48,820 bases of DNA from Saitoella complicata NRRL Y-17804 (lineage: Eukaryota; Ascomycota; Saitoellomycetes; Saitoellales; Saitoellaceae). The notes below the pieces were generated by a model that worked only from the letters and a program-made list of their open reading frames with translations, did not search any database and was not told the origin of the DNA. Positions within the stretch are counted from its first letter, which is position 1. Each line of letters starts with the position of its first letter. The position numbers and the translations under genes are program-made. Below are positions 22,801 through 35,658 of the stretch, in pieces. The DNA lies in assembly GCF_001661265.1 (NCBI RefSeq), contig NW_017566993.1, forward strand, positions 689,826 through 738,645, in the 5' to 3' direction.

Positions 22801-25800
22801 TTGTTCACTCAGTTCACCACGCAATCTATGACGGATGGGCGAACGGACTCGTCGACGATGACGTCAAACAGTTGTATGCTGGCGGTAACTTGCGGGAGAG
22901 ACCGGCTTTTAGGCGAGTTCTGGAGTATATTGCGTCCACAGACGAGACCGAATCTATCCGGTTCTGGAAGCAAAACCTCGAGGGATATGAGCCCACCGGT
23001 TTTCCCGACCTTTCTGGTCAATCCAGATTGGCGAAGGGCAGCGATGAAAGTGTTATTCTCTCAAAATCTTCTTCGCTTTCACGTGGCGAGCTTGAAGCCG
23101 GATGCCAAGCACTTTCAACTACCTTGCTTGCCGTGGTCCAATCTGCATGGACACGCATTCTAACTTCTTATCTAGATTCCACGGATGTTGTCTTTGGCAA
23201 TGTCGTGAGCGGCAGAACGCTTCCCATCGACGATGTTCAAGAGATTGCCGGCCCTTGCTTCAACACTATCCCTGTTCGTGCCACATTGTCCAACACCACT
23301 ACTAACCGTGAACTTGTGCAGCTCCTCCAGAACATCAATGCCGAATCGCTTCCCCACCAGCACACCTCTCTTCGCAAGATCATCAAATCCTGGGATGAAT
23401 CTAGCGGGAAAAAGCTCTTTGACACTCTGATCATCTTCCAAAATGCCACCGATCCCCAACGTGACTCTGTGAACTTGTGGAAACTTATTGATGATAGGGC
23501 GCAGATGGATGTGAGTGTTCTAGGTTCTAGCATAGCGAGTGAGCGGCAGATGCTTATTCTCTGGTTGAGTAGTTTATCGCTGCAATTGAATTTATGCCTT
23601 CAAACGAATCCCTTGAAATCCAATTGTCCACCTGGAAGAGTTACATGCCGCAAGAACAGGCCAATGTTCTCCTCGAGCAACTCGATTGTGCCATGATGGA
23701 CGTTCTCAAGCATCCTGATTCGCAGGCCGCAGATTTTTCCGCTGCTCTGCCCGACAAGTTGCTGTCGATCTCGAACTCCGATGCTGCTGTAATCCCCGTG
23801 AAGGAAAGCACTTTCCTGCACACAAACCTCGAACGTTATGCTCGAGAAGTGCCGGATCGCGTTGCATTGGAGTTCTGGGATGGCAAAGAGTTGCGCGAGT
23901 GGACCTACGCTCAGCTTAACGCGGAAGCCAACAAGGTTGCGAACTGTTTGCTCGAGCTCGGAGTGGAGCGCGACGAGGCCGTGCCATTGTGCATGGAGAA
24001 GTCGCCTCAGCTCTACATCTGCATTCTAGGTATTCTCAAGGCAGGTGCTGCATTCACGCCGTTGGACACATCCGCGCCGATAGATCGGAAAGTGTTTATG
24101 ATCACGGAGCTGGAAGCGCGGTTCTCGATCACAATGTCGGACAAGGAATCTAGCTTGTTGAGGACCAACCTACCGAACCTTAACGTCATCCAATTGCCGC
24201 ATGCGGCTATCACTCAGCAGAGCACCGAGAACCCCTCAGTGCCAGACTTGAAACCATCAAACCTTGCGTACATCCTCTATACCTCAGGTAGTACTGGAAG
24301 ACCCAAGGCAGTCGCCGTTGAGATCCGCAATGCTGTCCAAGCGGTCCTTGCATCGAGGAACTTCTTTTGGTGGAACCACACTTCCAAGTTCTTGCAGTTT
24401 GCGGCCCCTACCTTCGATATGTCCATCTACGACTGCATGATCTCTTGGAATTTCGGCATTCGGTTGTGTTCTGCGACACGCAAGTTGCTCTTGAGTGATT
24501 TGCACGGAGTCATTCAGCGCATGAATGTTACCCACTTGGATCTTACTCCTACAATCGCATCCAGCCTTATCCGCTCTGAGGTGCCGACGGTGGAGATGCT
24601 CTTCTGTATTGGAGAAGCGCTGCCTCAGGATCTCGTCGAGCAGTGGTCTCCGATTTGTATCAACGCCTACGGACCAACCGAGTGTGCCATGGCTTGTACG
24701 CATCAGATCAGCATGCCCCACATGAAGTCCAACAACATTGGAAAGCCATTCGAGAGTACCAGTCTCTACATCCTCACGAAGGATGCGCAGCATATCGTAC
24801 CCGTCCATGGAGTTGGCGAACTCTGCATTGGCGGCTTTCAGGTTGCTCGCGGCTATCACGCGAACCCAGTGATGACTGAGGATCGTTTCATCACCAGGAA
24901 AGGCGTGGAAGGCAGGCTGTATCGTACTGGAGATCTTGTTAGAGTTCTTGCGAACGGCGAATTCGAATTCTTAGGTCGTGCGGATGACCAGGTCAAGATT
25001 CGGTACGTTGATACATAACTTCTTCTACTGCTGAATATAGCTAACTCTTAGGTAGTGGTCTCCGAGTGGAGCTCGGCGAAATCAACGCCGTCGCAAGGGA
25101 TGCCGATTCGTCTATTGTGGATGCTATCACATTGGTTTTGAAGCATCCCAAGATGTTGCAGGATCAGCTTGTGACTTTCCTCGCCTTGCAACCGCGAGAC
25201 GACACTATTCATGATTGTGCAGTTGTTACGGATATCGCGTTGCGCCTTCAGCTGACTGAAAAGTGCCTGACTGAAGCAAAGCGGAGATTGCCTGCCTATA
25301 TGATTCCTGGTATTGTCCTGCTTGTGGACAGAATACCTCTCAGCGCTGCCGGTAAGGTCAATCGCCGTCTTCTCACATCTGTTTTCACGGACATGGAGAT
25401 GGCAGACTTCCAGACCGAAACCAAAGACGAAGACGAAGTCTGGGGAAGACTCGACGTTGTCATTCGAGAGGCGCTGGCGCAAATCGCTTTGGTACCTCTT
25501 CAAGATGTTCGTAAGTCTTCAACTATCTTCCAACTCGGACTCGACAGTATCAGTGCCGTGCAAGTAGCTGCCAGACTATCGAGGCAGCTCCATCGTGAAG
25601 TCAGTGTTTTGGATGTTCTTCAGAACACCTCTATCCGTGAGCTCAGTGCTTTCTTACAGAACGCCTCTGCCTCCTCAGAGGCCACCGTCGATGACACCGA
25701 AGGCTTCAATGCCGGCATCTCAGCTTTCCGCGGCCAAGTGGAGAGCGACCTGGATGCCATTCCTCGGGGACTGCAAGCCATTCTACCCTGCACGCCTTTG

Positions 25801-28800
25801 CAAGAAGGCATGTTGGCACAATTCATCCGCTCTAACGGAAAAGAATACTTCAATTCAGTCCTTTTCGAGCTTGAAGCTAATATCGATATCGGCCGCCTGC
25901 GTTCAGCTTGGAATTCTTGCTTCGAAAATTTCGATATTTTACGCACCGGTTTCTGTGCCATCAACGGAACCAGACATTCGTACGCCCAACTTGTCTATGA
26001 AAGAGCAGCTTTGGAGCTCCCATGGAGCAAACACGATACGGATGAATTGAACCGCCTTGATGCGTTCGTAGAACAGAGGAGGTCAGACTTGGCCCAGAAG
26101 GCCATTGACGCACTTGAAGTTCCGCCCATCAACTTGGACCTTATCAGCGGTTCAGATAAGTCTACGTATCTCCTGTTTTCGGCTCACCACGCCCTGTTCG
26201 ATGCCTGGTCTCTGGGATTGTTATTGGAAACGGTTTACGCACATTATCACGGATTTGCTACACCGGAACGTTCCAAATCGGCATCCGTTCTCCGGAGCAT
26301 TCTGTCTGGAGAGTACGATGAAGCTTGGTCCGCTACGGCAAAGACCTTCTGGAAATCCAAGCTGGAAGGGATTTCTCCCAGTATCTTCCCCAACCTTACC
26401 AGCAAGCGTCTTACTACCACCGGATCCTTTAGATGCATCAAAACTTCCAAAGTGTCGTTTGCGAAAATGGAAGCTGCGTGCAAATCGCTCAATGTGCAGG
26501 TGCAAACACTTGGTCAAGCAGCTTGGGCCAAGCTTCTATCGGCTTACTCTGGCGAGACCCATGTTATCTTTGGTCAAGTACTCAGCGGAAGAGCTATGAT
26601 CAAAGGCGGCGAAAACGCCGTCTTTCCTTGTCTCACCACAGTGCCTTGCGCATTCGGTCTAAACGGAAGCAATAAGGATTTCGTCCAATTAGTACAACAG
26701 TACAACTCGGACTCATTGCGATACCAACACACATCGCTCACGGCCATCAGTCAATGGCTCGGCTTCACTGAGGGTGAAACACTTTTCGACACAATCTTCT
26801 TGTATCAGAAAGCCCCCGCAGGGAGTGTCAATGTAGGGGAAAATGAATTGTGGAGAGAACGCGAGCACATGTCTTCTGTCGACGTAAGTAAGGGCGCAAT
26901 AGCTTGAAGTATTCGCTAACATGTCCTGTAGTATGCCGTTTCGCTTGAGATGGAGCCCATGGTGGACGGATCTGTTAGTCTTGTCGTTCATGCTAAAGAC
27001 AGCTTGATGTCTGCCCAGCAAGGAGAACTCCTTCTTGAACAATTTGACGCTCTTCTTGAGGGCATAATTGACCATCCAGAGGCACAGGCGGATGAGATGA
27101 CAGTGGCGGACGATAACTTGTTGTCTATCTCACCTCCTCAGCATGAGATCCTTGACGCGCCGGTTCAATACCTTCATCACTTTGTGGAGATGCATGCAAA
27201 GTCGATGCCAGGAAAAGTCGCCTTTGAATTTGCTACTGGGATCAATGGATCCGAACCCATCAGCCTGAAATGGACGTACGCAGAGCTCAATGAGGAAGGA
27301 AACCGCATTGCGCATTATCTGCGCTCTACCGGCGTCAAACCGAACACCACTGTTCCAGTTTGCTTCGACAAAAGCCCGATCGCCTTTTTCTCCATTCTCG
27401 GTGTACTCAAAGCGGGCTGCTCCTTCCTTGCTTTGGATCCTGGAGCTCCTATGGACCGCAGGGCGTTCATTGTCAAGGACATCTCCGCAATTGCTGTCCT
27501 GACCATCGAGCGTTATGCTGATGCATTCCGGTCAAACACCGAGAATGTGAACATCATCGCGGTGGACGTCAATACCAAAATTTCTCTTCAACCTAGCGAT
27601 AACCTCGATATCCCTGAGCTTGCGCCAGAGTCTCTAGCGTACATTCTGTATACGTCCGGAAGTACTGGTACGCCCAAGGGTTGTGAGATTTCTCATGACA
27701 ACGCCGTACAAGCCATGCAAGCGTTCTCTATACAGTTTGCAGGGCACTGGGATTCGGAGTCTAAATTCCTGTGCTTCGCATCACTACACTTCGACGTCAG
27801 TATCTTGGAGCAATATTGGACCTGGAGTGTCGGTATTGCCATGGTGGCAGCGGATCGAGATCTTCTGTTCCAAGATCTGCCTCTTGCGTTGCGTGCGTTG
27901 CGCATTACGCATCTTGATTTGACTCCCAGTCTTGCCGTAACTTTGCAGCCGGCGGATGTGCCGTTACTTCGGGTGTTTATTACTGGCGGTGAACTCCTTC
28001 GCCGTGAGGTCTTGGACTCGTGGGGCAAAACAGGAAAGATCTTCAATGCTTACGGCCCAACAGAAGTCACCATTGGCTGCACGATGCTGTGTTCTGTTCC
28101 CGAAGATGCTCGCCCTTCAAACATCGGCAAGCAGTTCGTCAACTGCGGATCCTTTGTCGTGAAGGCTGGCAAGGGCTTCACACCTGTCTTGCGGGGTGCT
28201 GTTGGTGAACTTTGCATGTCCGGAAAACTTGTTGGCAGAGGATATGTCAAGAGACCCGAACTCACTGCGGAGCGCTTCCTCGAGGTTCCTGAGCACAACG
28301 TGAGGGTCTACAGGACGGGTGATCTTGTTCGACTGCTTGACGACGGATCATTTGATTTCATTGGCCGAGCAGACGAGCAAGTGAAGTTGCGCGGTCAGCG
28401 CCTCGAGCTGGGTGAGATCAATGCTACACTCAAGCAGGCAGGGAATGAAGCCGCTGTTGTTGATGCAGCGACGTTGGTTCTGAGGCACCCAAGCCAACAG
28501 AAGGATCAGCTTGTCTCCTTCATCGTCCCCGCCTCCACAGCGACAGCCGTTGCCGCCTCACCGGAATTGATCGAGCGCTTCGACCTGGCTCCACTACTGC
28601 GTCAAGCGTGCAAGCGTCGACTCCCCCGGTATATGATCCCAACGCATATTCTTCCGGTCTCTAAATTACCCCTTTCCCGAACCAATAAGATTGATGGCAA
28701 ATTCCTTGCTGCGCTGTTCCACCAGTGCTCGTTGGATCTCCTCCAGCAATATTCAGGAGCGACGAATGAAGATCGTGTCAAGGCATGGACGGAAACCGGA

Positions 28801-31800
28801 CGTCGCATCCAGCAATTACTCGCGCGCATCACCAAAGTTCCTTTGGATGCAATTCACCCGTCGACTTCTATCTTTGAACTTGGGTTGGACTCAATCTCAG
28901 CAGTCAATTTTGCGAAGACGCTGAAAAAGGAAGACATTGGCACCGTGAGTGTTTCTCAGATTATGCAGAATCCATGCATCATGGACATGGCCGATCTCTT
29001 AGAAACACCATCCCATGATGACAGCGTCGATATCTTGTCTACGGCGAAGGCGTCAATCCAGTCGTTTTCGATGCGTTTCAGACCGGTCGTACTGCAGCAA
29101 CTTAAGTGCCGCGATGCAGACGTTGAGAGCATCTACCCGTGCACACCGTTGCAAGAAGGTATCATCGCCGAAGCTCGTCAATCGGACAATGGACTTTACT
29201 TCAATCATTTCATTCTTCGCTTGGAAGGTCTGGTGGACACGAACAAGTTGCACAAAGCCCTCGAGGTGTTAATACAATCCAATGCCATGCTACGTACATG
29301 CTTCTGCGACACGGAGGAAGGATTCGCCCAAGTTTGTCTCAGGTGGCAGAACTCAAACGTTAAGCTGTGGAAAGAGGTCATATTGAAGGATGAGAGCGTG
29401 AACGAAGTCGCGGAAGGACTTGCTAAGCAGTTCGCTCGCGACAATAAGTCTCTTGAACGTCCTGCCTTTGGTATTTACCTCGTAGGCAAGGATGGTCAGA
29501 AGTGCCTATGCCTTGTGCTCTTTCATGCTTTGTATGACGGTTGGAGTTTACCGTTGTTACTTGACGACCTGCAGCGTCTCTACCATGGCATCCAACTCCC
29601 TCAGCGCCCGCCTTTTGAGGGCGTGGTCCCACACATCTTGGCAGCAGACGAAGCCAAGGCCAAGGACCACTGGAGAAAGGCATTGAATGGCATGAGATGC
29701 ATGTCGTTCCCTGTTCAACACTCCGACTCTAGCGATACAGACGCCGGTCGGTCTGACTTCGCTGTTGAAGTGATCTCGGACTGTTCAGTTCAAGATGTTG
29801 AAATTGCTGCAAAATCAAAACTTTCCAGCACCCCTCAAGCCTTACTACAGGCCGCTTGTTCTCTGCTTCTTACAGGATATCTAGGCAAAGACGTCAGCTA
29901 TGGCGTTGTGGTGTCTGGTCGCAATATCATGGTCGAGGGCATTGAGAATGTCGTCGGACCAGTTTTCAACACCATTCCGTTTGCCATGCACATTTCGGAG
30001 GACGCGTCAGCGAAAGAAATTGTTAAATACGTTCAGACGGCATCTGCTGCTGCAAGCCCTTTCCACCACACACCACTAAGATTGATTCGAAAGTGGCTCG
30101 GAGTGCCTCGTGAATTTCCTCTTTTTGACTTCCTCTTTGTGTATCAAAAGACTCCGAAGAACGAAGAGGACAATGGTGCGCAGCTTTGGGATATCATCGA
30201 AACCGATGCAGCCCAAGATTTCTCGGCATCTCTCGAGATCGAACAGACAGCCCAAGGCACGTTCGTTCTACGCTTGGCCGGAAAGGGCTCTGTCCTGAGC
30301 CCGGATATCGGCCGTACCATGTTGCAGACCTATGATGCCATCCTGTCGGCAATCATCTCTGCTCCGAATTCTGTGCCTGCCACATCCTTTGCCGAATTGA
30401 AAGAAGAACATCCAATCTTCAGTCCTCGCTTGCAAGATATCAAAACAACGAGCGACAAGAAGAGCACTTCCGCATTGAATCAGTCTGAGGAAGCTCAGAG
30501 TATTCGTCATTGTATCGCCGAAGCCGCAGGCCTCGACGTTAAACAAGTGGATGACACAACCTCGATTTTCCACCTTGGCTTGGATAGTATCGAAGCTATC
30601 AGATTGTCTGCAAAACTGAGATTGCAAAACATCTTGCTGTCAGTCAGTGAGCTCATGAAGTACTCCACTGTTCAAGATATGCTACGTCTCCTTAACGAGA
30701 AGCAGACCACTGAACTAGGAAGCCCAAAGAGTCAAGGTCTATCGAAGTCTGCATTCGATGCTTTGTGCAACAAGCTGCGCCAACAACTTGCAAAGGAGGG
30801 CGTTCTGCCAGCGGATGTCAGAGACGTGTACCCTTGCACACCTCTGCAAGAGGGTATGATCGCCGAGTCGTCCGGACGGACAACATACCTCAACCACGCT
30901 GTTCTTGAATTGGATGACGGAGTTGATGCAGAGAAGCTCAAACAGGCGTGGAAGAATGTCCTTATCAAGGAGGCTATCTTCAGCACTAGTTTCCGTCCGA
31001 TGAATGTAGACGGGGTCTCATATGCTCAAGTCGTACACGAAACTGCGAATACCTGGAGCGAGCACACTGTGCAGAGCCTGGCTGATCTGCCGGAATATTG
31101 CAACAAGCACTTGGAACGCACCAGAGAAGTCCTCAATCCTCTCGAGCGTCCTCCGGTGTCTGTCGCGCTTTTGAACGCGCCGGACAAGCAGTGGATCGTC
31201 CTTTGTCTTCACCATGCGCTCTATGACGGATGGAGTTTGTCATTGCTCTTTGAAACAGTTTTGCGCCAGTATCATGAAGCCGATGAGGGAAGCAACGGGC
31301 CCTCGTTCAAGGATGTCGTTAATCAGATTGTTTCAGCGGACCAAAGCAAAGCCGAGCAATACTGGTCTCGTGTGTTGGATGACTGTACTATTGTGAGCTT
31401 CCCCGACCTTTCGAGATCGACAGCGGCGGAAAACCCCGTCGGTTCACACTGGTGCGAGGTGAACTCAGCCATGACCGCCTCCAACGTGGAGGAGGCATGC
31501 AAATACCATGGGATCACTTTGCAGACCATTGGCCAAGCAGCCTGGGCCGTCATTCTTTCCCTTTACACTGGCGAGAGCGACGTTTTATTTGGAGCGGTTC
31601 TTTCTGGCCGAAACGTCATGGAAGGTGCTGAGGGGGTTATGGGCCCTACGATGAACACTGTACCTGTCCGTGTGGATGTACGAGACTGTTCTAACCTTGA
31701 GCTCTTGCGAAAGGTTCATGATTCAAGTGTTGCAACGTTTGACTATCAGCATACGCCTCTAAGGGACGTGCAACGTCTTGCACGAACCAATGGACGTCGT

Positions 31801-34800
31801 CTTTTCGACACTATTTTCTTGTACCAGAAATCGGCATCTCAAGGGTATACCACGCACACCCAACCCTTGTGGACATCGGTGGACGAGGAGTCGTCAACGG
31901 AGTATTCGGTCGCCGTTGAAATGGAAACCAAGGAAGGTTGTATCATTTGGCGGGCTACCAGTAAGAATGCTCTGATGACTCCAGATCAAACCCGTTTGAT
32001 GTTGCTTCAGCTGGACGCAGTTGTCAAGAACCTTGTCAACAAAAACGCTTGCAACGCTGCGGTTATTGGTCGTGGTGAGAGTACGATCTTGGCAATCGAC
32101 AACGCATCCCCCGCGCCTCTCGCAACCGGCGGAATCTCTCTTTTGCATGAGTTTTTCGAGAAGAATGCTGCGCAAAAACCCGAGCATCCTGCTTTAGAAT
32201 TCTACACCTGGCTCGGTCACGAAGTGCATACAACTGCTTTCACGTACGAGAAGCTCAATGCACTTGCAAACCAAGTTGCCCGCCTTCTTGTCAACAAGGG
32301 TGTACAGCCAGGAGATGTGGTCCCCATTTCTATCCATAAGGACCCATTCTTGTACATAGGGATGCTTGGTATTCTGAAGGCTGGAGGGGCTTTGCTTTTC
32401 GTGGACCCCGATATGCCTCAAGATAGGAAATCTCACATGGTTTCTGAAGTCGGGGCAAAGGTATTGTTAGTCACTAGCGAGACTGCAAATCAAGCCTTGT
32501 CTACCGTTGAGTTGATTGAGCTGGACACACAGCAAGAACAGGTGTCTCAGCTCGATACGTCGAACTTGAACCTAGCTATCGAGGCGCAGAGAATTGCGTA
32601 TATGATTTACACTTCCGGCACTACCGGGACGCCTAAAGGTGTTACAATCACTCACACCAATGCAGTGCAGGCCATTCTTGCTTTCCACGAGCTGATTCCG
32701 TCGAAGTCAGATTCTCGATTCTTGCAATTCGCCAGTGCTGCTTTCGATGTCATCCACTTTGAATGCCACTACAGCTGGTCGCTTGGGATTACTTTGTGCT
32801 CAGCATCAAAGAATGACATTCTCAGTGATCTTGAGCGTGCTCTCAACACTATGAGGATCACTCACGTTGATCTGACTCCATCTGTCTCGGCTTTGGTGAA
32901 AAGAGAAAACGTACCAACAGTCGAGGTACTCGTCAGCGGAGGTGAAGCGCTTACACAGAAGGTTTTGGAGGAGTGGACTGACGGTGGTTGTCTGTACAAC
33001 GCATACGGGCCTTCCGAGGTTAGTTACTTTTCAAAACGATGATCTTATCTTGCTAATATCTCGTATAGGTAACTATTGGCTGCACCATGCTAACTCAAGT
33101 CCCAAGGGACGCGAAGCCCATGAACATTGGTAAAGTTTGGCCAAACACATCTGCGTATGTCCTTTCCAGCCACCTTGAAGTATTGCCTCGCGGTGCGATC
33201 GGTGAACTCTGCGTTGGTAGTGTCCAAGTGGTAAGTGTTTTAATTCTCGTCCCTTCTACACGATGTTTGATATTGACCTTTCTTAGGCACCCGGCTATTT
33301 CAAACGTCCAGACCTCACCAAGGAGAGGTTCATCAACCTCTTTGGCGAGCGCCTTTACCGTACCGGTGACCAAGTCCGCATGCTTGCCGACGGTTCCATC
33401 GAGTTCTGCGGCAGGAATGATGATCAGGTCAAGTTGAACGGTATCCGCATTGAACTCGGCGAGATCGCGACGGTCATGGCCAAGTCACACGAAGATATCA
33501 ACGACGTGGTTTGCCTGGTACTCAGACATCGCAAGAGCACGCGTGACCAACTCGTTGCCTTTGTCTCTTGCACGTCGCAAGCAGTATCCCCTGATGAAGC
33601 CGAAGTCCTTGACATCAAGACGTCGGCCGTGAGCGACGTTGTGGAGACGGCGTTAAAGGCGGCTCGACGGAAATTACCTACCTGGATGATTCCTAGCCAT
33701 GTTGTTGCTCTTAGCAAGTTCCCTCGCGGTAGGACGAACAAGACTGATCGCAAGGCCCTTGCCGAGATCTTCTCCTCTATGGATTTGTCTGCAATTGATG
33801 AGGAGAACGTGGTCGAGGATTGGCAGAGCCAGGAGCTCATCCTCAGGGATGTCCTCGCTGAGATCTCCACGATTCCTGTAGCGTCCATTCGTCGCACTTC
33901 GACTATCTTCACGCTGGGTTTGGACTCTATCAGTGCCATTCGCATCTCCGGTTTACTTCGTCAGCGATCCATCAACTTGACTGTTGCCGAGATTCTGCAG
34001 AATCCTAGCATCGAGCGTATCTCCGAGCACCTTGCTAGTCGCCGAGCCGAGCAACCGGCCGGTGAAGCCACTGACTTGATAACCCGCCTCACTGCCAAGC
34101 TGGGCAATGACTACATTAACCTCTTGAGCGCCAAGATTGGATTGTCCAAGGATAACGTCGAGAATGTTGCACCATGCACGCCTTCTCAGACCTACACTCT
34201 GTCCGCCTGGCAAAACTCCAACCAGAAACTCTTCATGCCATCTTTCCCTTACATCACTAAGGAGAAGTTGGACGGAGCGCGCTTGCGCAAGGCTTTCGAG
34301 GATCTTGTTAAGAGGCACGATGTTTTGAGGACCGTCTTTGCCAGCACGAGCGACGCTGATTTCCCTCTGCTTCATTTCGTGCTTGAGTCCTATCTACCCG
34401 AGTTCGTGGAAGAGGAGGTTGGTGATGTCGAGGATGTTGCTGGTGCTGTGTACGACCTCGTCGTGAAGGAGTCCGCTGTCGCTGCCGATTTGAGGACGCC
34501 TCCGATCAGGATGCGCTGCGTTCAGTTCAATGACAAGACGGCTATCATCTTGACGATTCACCACGCGTTATATGATGGTTGGAGTTTGCCGGCGCTTGTT
34601 AAGGAGCTCGCTGACCTCTACTCCGGTTCCGTTGTCGCTGCACCTTCGGTTGACTTTGCGAAGTTCACCAAATCCGTCTATGCCGTATCCGAGACTTCAC
34701 TGGAGAAGTACTGGTCGAAAGCCTTGTCCGCCTACAAGCCTACCCACGCCCCGGTCTTACACGCCAGCACCTCCGCCTCCCGCACCAGCGTCTACAAGCC

Positions 34801-35467
34801 CCGTGCAATCCTCAACGCCAAGGCACTCCAAGACGCATACCGTCAGAAGGGCCTAACCCTCCAATCAGTCTTCCTCGCCGCCTTCGGCCGCATCCTCGCT
34901 CAACGCACTCAAAGTAATACTGCAACCTTCGGTATGTACGTCTCCGGGCGTACCCCCGAATTCGCATCTTTGATGGGACCTACTGTCAACATCATCCCTC
35001 TCTGTGTTCAGAAGAATGAGGATCTGGTGAAGAGTGCAGAGGAGGTCCAGATGGAGTTGGCGCGTGGATCAGAGAAACAGCAAGTTAGTCTTGCGCAGAT
35101 TGCGAAGTGGATTGGCAGGGAGGGCGAGGCATTGGTTAATGCTTACGTCAACTACCTTCGTTTCGACGACGATATCTCTACTTCTTCTGATGAGAATTTG
35201 TTCAGTGAGGTGGAGATCGGCAATAGAATGTCTTCCGTTATGCGCGACATCGAGACGAACGCCAAGGCGAAGGGCGAGGTCCGTACGTTGATTGATAGCA
35301 ACCCTGTCAAGTCTACGGTCAAGGTCGACTTGGACGTGGAGATTGCGGTTCGTGGAGATGGTGTCGATGTCGGTATCTTTTGTGGTGGGGAGGTTATGAA
35401 TGAGGAGGAAGTCAATATCATGCTCGGTGAGCTTTGTGGTGAGGTTGAGAAGGCTTTGAAGAAGTAG
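16827..35467 (+). CDS. Ferrichrome-type siderophore nonribosomal peptide synthetase, A-T-C-A-T-C-A-T-C-A-T-C-T-C-A-T-C
   Basis: Single multimodular NRPS of 6,123 residues. Six exons: 16827-23510, 23573-25002, 25056-26883, 26932-33018, 33069-33230, 33287-35467. The five introns (62, 53, 48, 50, 56 bp) each restore a conserved motif, and the spliced length divides by three. Approximate residues: A1 150-650, T1 Ser 714, C1 774-1200, A2 1218-1720, T2 1780, C2 1869-2290, A3 2309-2810, T3 2863, C3 2947-3380, A4 3395-3900, T4 3961, C4 4048-4480, T5 4524, C5 4613-5030, A5 5052-5550, T6 5602, C6 5690-6123. All six T domains have LGxDS and all five A domains keep the A10 Lys. C motifs: YHGLFDGW, HHAIYDGW, HHALFDAW, FHALYDGW, HHALYDGW, HHALYDGW. 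No thioesterase; the terminal C domain would cyclise and release, as in ferrichrome synthetases. Six carrier sites predict a hexapeptide hydroxamate. Residues 30-130 look like the tail of a lost C domain. The exact product is inferred. Confidence 0.96.
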
Positions 35468-35658
35468 AACATAGAAGTGAAGAAGCGGTACATGGGGACG
35501 TACGTCCGTCAAAAAAGTTTAGTTTAGTTTAGATATCATTTTGAAATTTAGTATTTGCTCTTGTCTTTATCACACATAGCATTGGGATTAACACAAGTAC
35601 AACATCATCAATGAAGTGAAGCTTCTATTCGTAACCTCTATGTTATACGGCAACATCC

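Noticed and set aside
16827-35467. Reading the NRPS as four or five separate genes
   Set aside because: Each apparent gap is a 48-62 bp GT-AG intron that rebuilds a conserved A- or C-domain motif in phase, and the total spliced length divides by three.
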